Part shown: positions 6,764-13,085 of the stretch, one piece after another
Layout of the letters: each line of letters begins with the position of its first letter
How positions within the stretch are numbered: the first letter of the stretch is position 1
Source: a bacterium
GTDB taxonomy: Bacteria > SZUA-79 > Acidulodesulfobacterales > Acidulodesulfobacteraceae
Direction of reading: 5' to 3'
NCBI GenBank assembly: GCA_021784835.1
Contig: JAJYHI010000104.1
Coordinates: 1-14,196 of the forward strand
DNA length: 14,196 bases
Program-made: the position numbers and the translations under genes
Notes under the pieces: model-generated
What the model was told of the DNA's origin: nothing
What the model saw: only the letters and a program-made list of their open reading frames with translations
Databases searched by the model: none

Positions 6764-8773
6764 TCAATAGAAATAAACGCTTGAAAGGACTATGAAATAA
6801 TTTTTTAAATACGCAAGATAAGCCCTTATAATACGCCTGTAAAGTTTATAATCTTTAACAGATATCGCGGAAGATTTCGACTTAAATTTATTAAAGCAGT
6901 TTAATATGCGGCTGCGGCCGTCGTAAAAACATCCCGAATAAACCGCCCCCGCCTCATTATTTATTTTTAAAGGCGGCGGCATATAATATATGGTCGATTT
7001 TTCCGGAAGTTTAATCTTAATTTTGGCGATATGTTCGAACGGATACCCTATTATCAACGGATACAGCCTTTTTTGTTTTAAAACGAAGCGTATAAGCTCC
7101 ATATCCGCCGGAGCCGAAAGATGGAATAATAACTTATCCCCGTTTAATCTTCCGTAATTTTTATCGGAAAATTTTATTTTTAATCTTACGTTTTTATTAA
7201 CGTTTTTAATATTTGCGTATTTAAAATTTTTAATATAAGCGCCGGGAATGAAATCGTAAAGAAAATCCGATACTTTAATCTCTTTATTATAATTATCGGC
7301 TTCTTTAAGGAACGACCTTTCAAAATTTGAATATAAACCTTTATATATTAACGACGCCGAACCTTTTAAATCTCCGTTTTTATTTAATTTTCCCCTGAAT
7401 AAAAATATCTTTTCATTCTGGCGGGATTTTTCCGGAGGAGTCTTAATAAATTTGAATCCGTTTTTATTTAATAATACGCCTTTTCTTCCGGCTAAACTGA
7501 ACGGTATCTTAAACGCTTTATAAGATGCGGAATCGGGGTATAAATAGTATCTGCGGTATTTTCCATTTTCCATTAAGGTCAATCCTACTATAACGGAGTC
7601 GAACTGTTTGGGGGAAACGCTTTTAATATTTAGTTCGGACGTATTTATAGAAGATATTAAAACGGGTTCGGCTTCTATTCCTTCGATTCTAAGCATGGTT
7701 ATCAAAAGCGCCGCCAAGGATTTAGAATCGCCGTAACCGTTTGTAAAGGTAAGGCCTGCGGGTTCGGGTTTGTAGCCGTTTACGCCGTAGCCTATTCCTA
7801 TATATCTGAAGGATTTAACAAAGTTGCCGTAAATTGCGATTGCGGCCTCTTTTTGCTTTTTGCCCGCGCTCTCATCATTATTATCGTTATCCTTGCCGAT
7901 TTTAACGGCGGATTTAACGAATTTCTTGATTTTTTCAGACGGCATTTCCGACTTTACGAACATTTTATTTATATTCCCAAGTAATCCGTTCCAAGAAGTA
8001 TAAGTAGAAACGGCGATATATTTCCTGAAATTTTTTGCGGACGGCATATTGGATTCCCTTTTTACCGCTTTTATATTCTTAATAGATATAGAAACCTTAA
8101 CGTATTTCAGTCTTCCGATATAAACGATTCTTCTATGTATTGCAGATTCGTTTAATTTGTGAAGATACAGGTTGAGATTTAAGCCGTAAGGATAAAACAG
8201 CGTAAAATCAATCTTATTTATGGGAATGTCGTACGAAAAATAACCTGTATAAAAATCGCCGCCTTTGATTGCGGGTTTAAAATTATTAATTTCGTAAGAA
8301 AAATTTATTACCGAGCCTGCTTCTACGGCCGGCATAGAAACGGTCAGATATTTTATGTCGGAATAAGCCGGATTATTAACCGCGAAATCCGGAGAAACGA
8401 TATTAACGGCATGTTTTCCCGCGGGAACCTTAAATCCTCCTTTGAGAAGGGTATAAGCATAAAGCAATGTGGCTTTCTGGTATTTCGTCGAAAAAGGCGC
8501 CACTACCTCTGAATATTTGTTAATTCCTCTCTGGGATAATATTTTTACCGATTCCTTTATATATGTTTTAAAAGCGAAATTTTTATTTACCTTCATTATT
8601 ATTTCTTTTTTAAGTATATACGCTCCGTAATTTTTATTTTTATTCTTTATTCCGTTTAAACCAAAGGCGTAAGAACCCGGCAGGCTTAAAGAAATTAAAA
8701 TAGTTGCTCCTACAAAAAATATAAGAAGCGATAAAAACGATTTTATTTTTTTCATTTTCATTATTATTTTCAT
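6764..8773 (-). CDS. exported DUF3857/transglutaminase-like protein with altered catalytic residues
   Basis: This 669-residue protein starts with a signal peptide (basic start, hydrophobic core about 12-34, likely cleavage after Ser-Tyr-Ala near 36), so it should be periplasmic or surface-attached. Residues about 55-260 match DUF3857 (YSEVVAPF, VSMPAVEAGSVINFSYEI), and about 305-415 a transglutaminase-like domain. The usual catalytic motif is GDCKDKA; here it reads GYGDSKSLAALL with Ser350 in place of Cys. The usual His block (FNH-I) reads FDSVIVGL with Ser393. So it is probably a non-catalytic member acting by binding; I know no function for the family at large. The C-terminal third is beta-rich. 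An AGAAGG ribosome binding site lies five bases before the ATG. The DUF2400 gene ends 49 bases upstream, so the two may be co-transcribed. Confidence 0.82.
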   Translation of the reverse strand: MKIIMKMKKIKSFLSLLIFFVGATILISLSLPGSYAFGLNGIKNKNKNYGAYILKKEIIMKVNKNFAFKTYIKESVKILSQRGINKYSEVVAPFSTKYQKATLLYAYTLLKGGFKVPAGKHAVNIVSPDFAVNNPAYSDIKYLTVSMPAVEAGSVINFSYEINNFKPAIKGGDFYTGYFSYDIPINKIDFTLFYPYGLNLNLYLHKLNESAIHRRIVYIGRLKYVKVSISIKNIKAVKRESNMPSAKNFRKYIAVSTYTSWNGLLGNINKMFVKSEMPSEKIKKFVKSAVKIGKDNDNNDESAGKKQKEAAIAIYGNFVKSFRYIGIGYGVNGYKPEPAGLTFTNGYGDSKSLAALLITMLRIEGIEAEPVLISSINTSELNIKSVSPKQFDSVIVGLTLMENGKYRRYYLYPDSASYKAFKIPFSLAGRKGVLLNKNGFKFIKTPPEKSRQNEKIFLFRGKLNKNGDLKGSASLIYKGLYSNFERSFLKEADNYNKEIKVSDFLYDFIPGAYIKNFKYANIKNVNKNVRLKIKFSDKNYGRLNGDKLLFHLSAPADMELIRFVLKQKRLYPLIIGYPFEHIAKIKIKLPEKSTIYYMPPPLKINNEAGAVYSGCFYDGRSRILNCFNKFKSKSSAISVKDYKLYRRIIRAYLAYLKNYFIVLSSVYFY

Positions 8774-8822
8774 TATTATTGCCTTCTATATTTACCCTTT
8801 ATTATTATAGCTTTTTTTAATT

Positions 8823-9971
8823 TTAGCTTTGATTTTTTAGTCCGCAAATATCGTAAATGGAACACTTTTCGCAATTTTCGGCGGGAACGCCCTTTTTATT
8901 TTTTGCGCATAAATCTAATATTCCCAATCTAGTAATGGCAAAATCATACTTTATTGGGTCAAAACCGTCAAGTTTTTTAAGGTTATCCGTTATTTCTTCC
9001 GCCATTTTAAAAGAAGGATTCTTGCGGGCCGTCAAGCCGATATACCTGCTTATTCTGCCCATATGGGTATCGACCGGAATTATCAGCTGATAGGGCTGGA
9101 TGCCTTTCTGCCATATTCCGAAATCGAGATTATCCGAATTTCTTACCATCCATCTTAAATATAAATTTATTCTTTTGCACGGGCTGTTGCCGGCGGGAGA
9201 CGTAAAAAAGTAGCGGACCATGGAATCTTTGGGCGGAACGGCGGCTCCGTAAACAGGGAAAAAATCTACAAGTTCGAGCGCTCTTTTCGAAAAACTCGCT
9301 ATCGCGTTTTTTAAATTTAATTCCGAAGGATTGTATCCTCTAAGAAAAAAATTTTCTATCGACCCGTATTGTTTAAGAATTTCGCTCAGAACTAAAAAAA
9401 GAGCGGAAAAATCTTTTTCTTTAATAAATCTATAATAAAAACCTTTAAATAATTTAATCCCTTCGGCAGGAGCGAAATTAACCGTAAAATCATAAAATTT
9501 ATGATTTACCGCCTTATCTATTTCATCCAAGATTTTAAGAATCTGTCCGACGCCGCCGAAAGCAAATCCGGCGGCTATAAAACCGGCAACTTCGATATCT
9601 TTAGGGTCGGTCGATTTATGGACGAAACCAAGCGGGTCCGAATAAAGGTAAGACTCTTCATATTTGTCGTATAAATCTTCCAAACATTCTTTTAGTTTTA
9701 ATAATTTTTTTCTCCCGCCGAATGATTCGGCGTACATTACGGCGCCGTTTTTATAAACAAAGGCTTTGCCGCTCGGCAAAAACCAGCAGTCGCCTTCTTC
9801 CAAAGGATAAGGCACGTCCCTGCCTCTTCCAATAAAAACTTCTTTTCCGTCTATTTTGGTAAAAAAGTTAAAATCATTGTCTTCCCAGATTAAGGATTTC
9901 CCGGGGGTTAAAGGCGGCTTGCCGGTCAAATCGTTTTCGTCTTCATAATCGGATGGCATAAATAAAAACAT
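8823..9971 (-). CDS. TIGR02757/DUF2400 family protein (HhH-GPD-like) with N-terminal extension
   Basis: Residues about 88-382 match TIGR02757/DUF2400: SDPLGFVHKSTDPKDIEVAG (111-130), SPCKRINLYLRWMVRN (263-278), then LIIPVDTHMGRISRYIGLTA (296-315) and KYDFAITRLGI (341-351). The VDTH motif with Asp301 corresponds to the catalytic Asp of HhH-GPD DNA glycosylases such as endonuclease III. A C-terminal Cys set, C355-x11-C367-x2-C370-x5-C376, resembles the 4Fe-4S loop of that superfamily (C-x6-C-x2-C-x5-C in endonuclease III) with a longer first gap. Residues 1-86 form an extra beta-type segment (FNFFTKIDGKEVFIGRGRD, CWFLPSGKAFVYKNGAVMY) not usual in the family. A role in DNA base repair is inference. 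Start is uncertain: AAGGA touches the first ATG, and Met5 (position 9959) is an alternative. Confidence 0.85.
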   Translation of the reverse strand: MFLFMPSDYEDENDLTGKPPLTPGKSLIWEDNDFNFFTKIDGKEVFIGRGRDVPYPLEEGDCWFLPSGKAFVYKNGAVMYAESFGGRKKLLKLKECLEDLYDKYEESYLYSDPLGFVHKSTDPKDIEVAGFIAAGFAFGGVGQILKILDEIDKAVNHKFYDFTVNFAPAEGIKLFKGFYYRFIKEKDFSALFLVLSEILKQYGSIENFFLRGYNPSELNLKNAIASFSKRALELVDFFPVYGAAVPPKDSMVRYFFTSPAGNSPCKRINLYLRWMVRNSDNLDFGIWQKGIQPYQLIIPVDTHMGRISRYIGLTARKNPSFKMAEEITDNLKKLDGFDPIKYDFAITRLGILDLCAKNKKGVPAENCEKCSIYDICGLKNQS

Positions 9972-9993
9972 TCCTTTTAAAGATATAAAATTT

Positions 9994-10090
9994 GATAATT
10001 ATCTTAATACCGCAATAGAATTTTTATTTTCTGGATTTACGTATAAAAGAAACATCTAAATATTTTCTATTGCAGGATTAAGGTAATTAT
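9994..10090. mobile_element. MITE-like 97-bp element with 26-bp inverted ends
   Basis: The left end at 9995-10020 (ATAATTATCTTAATACCGCA then ATAGAA) and the right end at 10065-10090 are inverted copies matching at 23 of 26 positions, around a 44-base A/T-rich centre. The element is flanked by identical ATAAAATTT at 9985-9993 and 10091-10099, which would fit a 9-bp target duplication with one extra base on the left. It has no coding capacity. It lies in the intergenic space between the divergent DUF2400 and hemW genes. A/T richness makes chance flank identity possible. Confidence 0.5.
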
Positions 10091-10157
10091 ATAAAATTTA
10101 ATTTATTTTTTTGTTATTATATCATATATAATTATTAATTATAAGGATGAAAGAAGA

Positions 10158-10352
10158 CCCAAATCCCGATTTAGAAATTTATTTTAATGGATGAGCCGTC
10201 TGAATAAAGACGGCTTTAAATCTTATCCGCTTGCGCGGGAACGGCTTTGAGAGGATTGAACGTTTCACCCGTTGGGCGCATTCCGGATAAATCAGAAATC
10301 CAGATTTACTTAGCATCGGAATATATAAATATTTTCCAAATCGGGATTTGGG
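10158..10352 (+). other. structured region bounded by a 15-bp inverted repeat upstream of hemW
   Basis: CCCAAATCCCGATTT at 10158-10172 is matched perfectly by its reverse complement at 10338-10352; allowing one mismatch the pairing extends to 19 of 20 bases. Inside are a hairpin AGCCGTCT-GAATAA-AGACGGCT (10194-10215) followed by a short T-containing stretch, a CCGC-TTGC-GCGG hairpin (10227-10238), and a longer pairing TTATCCG (10223-10229) with CGGATAA (10284-10290). A 14-codon frame starts at the ATG within ATAAGGATG (10147-10149), just before the repeat. It may be an untranslated leader, a small RNA or a mobile-element relic. Confidence 0.4.
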
Positions 10353-10372
10353 GAAGAAATAAGAATACGGCC

Positions 10373-11617
10373 GTGAAATTGAAAGAATTAAGCATATATA
10401 TTCATATACCCTTCTGTAAAAGCAGATGCAACTATTGCAGTTTTTATTCCCTGCCTATTTCAGAACCGTTTCCCGCTCCGGCTAAGACAATACAATCCGC
10501 GGCAAAAAAATCCCTGAAATTTAATCCGTCGTATTTTGAAATCTACGACAGTTTTATAATAAAAGAAGCTGGATTAATATCCGAAGAATTTTCACTGGAG
10601 GGTTCGCGTATAAACAGTATATATTTTGGAGGCGGCACTCCGTCCGTTATGCCGGCAGATTTTTTCCGGAACATACTTGAAAACGTCGAAAGGAACTTTG
10701 AAATTGCGGATAATGCCGAAATAACCGTAGAGATAAATCCCGAAAGCGGAAGTTTCGCAAAGTTATCGGACTTAAAACCGCTTGGAATAAACCGCTTGTC
10801 TATCGGGGCGCAGAGCTTTAACGGCGGCGTGCTAAAAACGGCGGGCAGAATTCACGATGAAAAGGATATTTATAATTCCGTAAATAATGCGAGAAGAGCC
10901 GGTTTTAACAATATATCGCTTGATTTGATAATCGGACTCCCCGGACAAACAGAAAATATTTTTTACGACGACGCAAGACGAATATCGGATGCCGGAACGG
11001 AACATATTTCAGCCTATATGCTCGGCATTGAAAAAGGTACGAAATTTTATGAAATTTATAACAAAAAGAAGGGTTCGGGATTTATATCCGAAGAAAATAC
11101 AGCCGAGTATTATGAAATATTATGCGGATTGTTAGCCGAAAACAGCTACGCGCGCTATGAAATATCTAATTTTGCAAAAGACGGATACGAAAGCAGGCAC
11201 AATTTAAACTATTGGAAAAGGGGCGAATATTTAGGATTTGGTCCCTCGGCTTCTTCCTTTTTGAAACTTGGAAGCGGCAAGGAGATACGAAAAACTAATA
11301 CGGCTGATTTAAAAAAATATATACAAAATATTTCTAAAAAATTTCACTGCGAGGGAAACGATAATAAAGGCATTGAACAAAATAACGGCGATTTTATCGA
11401 AATCCTTACCGATAAAGATAAAATAAACGAGGAAATATTTCTATCCTTGAGAACGGCTTCCGGAATTAACGCAAAAAGACTGTCGGAATTAACCGGCCGG
11501 GAAATTATAGATAAGTTCATAAAGGAAGGCTTTATGCAGAATTCTAAAGAAAATATTATACTGACTTTAAAAGGCGCGCTTTTATCTTCGGAAATATTCG
11601 CCCGTATTATGATTTAA
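10373..11617 (+). CDS. hemW: HemW-type radical SAM protein (putative heme chaperone)
   Basis: The radical-SAM cluster motif IHIPFCKSRCNYCSFYS carries three Cys (C15, C19, C22 from the proposed start). Phe rather than Cys follows at the next-but-one position, which separates HemW from the true oxygen-independent coproporphyrinogen oxidase HemN. Further HemW blocks are INSIYFGGGTPSVM, INRLSIGAQSFN, NNISLDLIIGLPGQT, YEISNFAKDGYESRHNLNYW and EYLGFGPSASSF. HemW binds SAM and a 4Fe-4S cluster and is thought to deliver heme to respiratory enzymes. Start: the frame opens further upstream (TTG at 10247), but those 42 residues lack similarity and lie in an inverted-repeat region. GTG at 10373, just before KLKELSIYIHIPFC, gives 414 residues and is preferred, although no good ribosome binding site precedes it. 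It diverges from the DUF2400 gene. Confidence 0.9.
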   Translation: MKLKELSIYIHIPFCKSRCNYCSFYSLPISEPFPAPAKTIQSAAKKSLKFNPSYFEIYDSFIIKEAGLISEEFSLEGSRINSIYFGGGTPSVMPADFFRNILENVERNFEIADNAEITVEINPESGSFAKLSDLKPLGINRLSIGAQSFNGGVLKTAGRIHDEKDIYNSVNNARRAGFNNISLDLIIGLPGQTENIFYDDARRISDAGTEHISAYMLGIEKGTKFYEIYNKKKGSGFISEENTAEYYEILCGLLAENSYARYEISNFAKDGYESRHNLNYWKRGEYLGFGPSASSFLKLGSGKEIRKTNTADLKKYIQNISKKFHCEGNDNKGIEQNNGDFIEILTDKDKINEEIFLSLRTASGINAKRLSELTGREIIDKFIKEGFMQNSKENIILTLKGALLSSEIFARIMI

Positions 11618-11638
11618 TTCGGTCCCGCCAGTTTTATA

Positions 11639-11667
11639 TTGCAATAATGGAAATCAATATTTATAAT
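11639..11667 (+). promoter_or_regulatory. promoter of tRNA-Ser
   Basis: TTGCAA (11639-11644) and a perfect TATAAT (11662-11667) are separated by 17 bases. The tRNA 5' end lies 19 bases past the -10. Confidence 0.7.
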
Positions 11668-11686
11668 ATTACGATAACATTCCTAT

Positions 11687-11772
11687 GGAGAGATGGCCGA
11701 GCGGTTTAAGGCGGCGGTCTTGAAAACCGTTGATGCTTAAAACATCCGGGGGTTCGAATCCCTCTCTCTCCG
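11687..11772 (+). tRNA. tRNA-Ser (TGA anticodon)
   Basis: It folds as a class II tRNA of 86 nt: acceptor GGAGAGA/TCTCTCC, D arm with GGCCGAGCGGTTTAAGGC, anticodon loop CTTGAAA (anticodon TGA), a long variable arm, and T loop TTCGAAT. The discriminator base is G. The following bases are CCG, so CCA is not encoded, unlike the tRNA-Asp in this window. Its last 13 bases are the start of the 137-bp tandem repeat. Confidence 0.97.
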
Positions 11773-12180
11773 CCGGTTAAAAGTAAACATTTATGAACAA
11801 GGCGTTATGCGATAAAGGGTTTTTGGATTCGAACACCCGCAGCGCGAAGCGCGTTTGGGGGTTCGTCGCTTTTAGCGTCCTTTAAAGGACGCTCATCCCT
11901 CTCTCTCCGCCGGTTAAAAGTAAACATTTATGAACAAGGCGTTATGCGATAAAGGGTTTTTGGATTCGAACACCCGCAGCGCGAAGCGCGTTTGGGGGTT
12001 CGTCGCTTTTAGCGTCCTTTAAAGGACGCTCATCCCTCTCTCTCCGCCGGTTAAAAGTAAACATTTATGAACAAGGCGTTATGCGATAAAGGGTTTTTGG
12101 ATTCGAACACCCGCAGCGCGAAGCGCGTTTGGGGGTTCGTCGCTTTTAGCGTCCTTTAAAGGACGCTCATCCCTCTCTCT
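11760..12180 (+). repeat. three identical 137-bp tandem repeats seeded by the tRNA-Ser 3' end
   Basis: Copies lie at 11760-11896, 11897-12033 and 12034-12170, identical base for base, with a 10-base partial fourth copy to 12180. Each begins with the tRNA 3' end CCCTCTCTCTCCGCCGG. Each contains a T-arm-like inverted repeat (GGATTCGAACACCC ... GGGGGTTCG) around GCGCGAAGCGC, and then a perfect 20-bp palindrome AGCGTCCTTTAAAGGACGCT. A 30-codon frame (MNKALCDKGF...) starts in each copy at ATGAACAAG and ends at TAA inside that palindrome; I do not claim it is a gene. There is no integrase in the window. Confidence 0.95.
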
Positions 12181-12200
12181 TAAGCCGCACAAATTCTATC

Positions 12201-12773
12201 TTTTAACTCCCCTCCTTTTTAAGGAGGGGAGGCAGGCTTCAGCCTGCCGGGGTGGTTTCGGAATAACGGAGCCGCCTTTCCAAATTCTTTTTTTATACAA
12301 TCAATCAAGTACTCGGTATTTTCAAAAACCAACTTATTTTCAAATCTTAAAACTTTTATTCCGCAATTAAATAAAAACAAATCGCGTTCATTATCATATT
12401 CGGCCTGCGTCTCAATATTATGAACCTCGCCGTCTAATTCAATAGCTAATTTTTCAGATGGGCAATAAAAATCTAATATATAATTATTAATACTATGTTG
12501 TCTGCGAAATTTCCTGCCGTCTAATTGTTTATTTTGTAGATACTTCCAGAGTTTAGCTTCTGCAGGCGTTAAATTTTTGCGTAAACATTTACGCAATGTT
12601 TTTAATTTTTTATTATTGTTTGGGATGTCGCTGATTTTATTCTGCATTATATTAAAACCACCCCGCCCTGACGGGCACCCCTCCTTAAAAAGGAGGGGAG
12701 TTTTATAACATCCTGCACTATGCCCTTGTATCATTGACGGGCACCCCTCCTTAAAAAGGAGGGGAGTTTTATA
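12201..12773. mobile_element. DUF559 nuclease cassette enclosed by inverted repeats
   Basis: The left end (12201-12260) and the right end (12652-12707) are inverted copies built around CCCCTCCTTTTTAAGGAGGG and a GGGGTGGTTT segment, differing mainly in a small internal hairpin (GGCAGGCTTCAGCCTGCC on the left). A second, identical 38-bp copy of the outer right repeat lies at 12736-12773, in direct orientation to 12670-12707. The DUF559 gene fills the interior. No transposase is present. Such repeats may be read as dispersed genomic repeats carrying the nuclease gene. Confidence 0.6.
12219..12647 (-). CDS. DUF559 family protein, Vsr-like PD-(D/E)XK endonuclease fold
   Basis: The 142-residue product fits DUF559. 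KLKTLRKCLRKNLTPAEAKLW (residues 14-34, helical N-terminus) is followed by GRKFRRQHSINNYILDFYCP (44-63), the core KLAIELDGEVH (66-76), the helix YDNERDLFLFNCGIKVLRFE and a C-terminal helix. Asp59 and Glu70/Asp72 sit where PD-(D/E)XK nucleases such as Vsr hold catalytic acids. Biological role is unproven for the family. The frame is open upstream to 12959, but the added residues come from flanking repeats, so Met at 12647 is chosen; the preceding binding site is weak (GGTGG at about 10). The last 20 residues or so (FRNHPGRLKPASPP) also read into the left flanking repeat. The gene lies inside the inverted-repeat cassette. Confidence 0.82.
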   Translation of the reverse strand: MQNKISDIPNNNKKLKTLRKCLRKNLTPAEAKLWKYLQNKQLDGRKFRRQHSINNYILDFYCPSEKLAIELDGEVHNIETQAEYDNERDLFLFNCGIKVLRFENKLVFENTEYLIDCIKKEFGKAAPLFRNHPGRLKPASPP

Positions 12774-12818
12774 CTTATTTAAATACCCGCCGATTCTAAA
12801 TCTATCCGCAAATTGTAT

Positions 12819-13010
12819 CGTTGCATCTTTCGTTACATCTTTCGTTGCATCTTTACTTACATCTTTCGTTGCATCTTTCGTTACATCTTTCGTTACATCT
12901 TTCGTTACATCTTTCGTTGCATCTTTACTTACATCTTTCGTTACATCTTTCGTTGCATCTTAACTTACATCTTAACTTACATCTTTACTTGCATCTTTCG
13001 TTACATCTTA
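12819..13010. repeat. sixteen tandem 12-bp units
   Basis: Sixteen contiguous units follow the pattern [CG or AC]-TT-[G/A]-CATCTT-[T/A], for example CGTTACATCTTT and ACTTGCATCTTT. Variation is confined to a few positions, and A-ended units cluster at the right side. Because the period is a multiple of three, several frames stay open. On the minus strand it reads Lys-Asp-(Val/Ala)-(Thr/Ser) repeats in frame with the DUF559 gene. It lies between that cassette and the 3' end of the permease gene, with no unique spacers. Confidence 0.95.
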
Positions 13011-13085
13011 ATAGATAGCAAATTTGGTTTAATGTTATACGGCATTGATATATATATTACTGTTTATATATTTAGCAATGATGCC

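Noticed and set aside
10194..10215. GAGCCGTCT hairpin as a group II intron domain V
   Set aside because: Starts like domain V (GAGCCGT) but lacks the length, bulge and closing GGTTC sequence, and no intron-encoded protein is present.
10217..10300. Frame ILSACAGTALRGLNVSPVG as the tail of a TnpB protein
   Set aside because: A faint likeness to TnpB C-termini, but no zinc-finger or RuvC block precedes it and a stop lies directly upstream.
11760..12180. CRISPR array
   Set aside because: The 137-bp units are identical throughout with no unique spacers.
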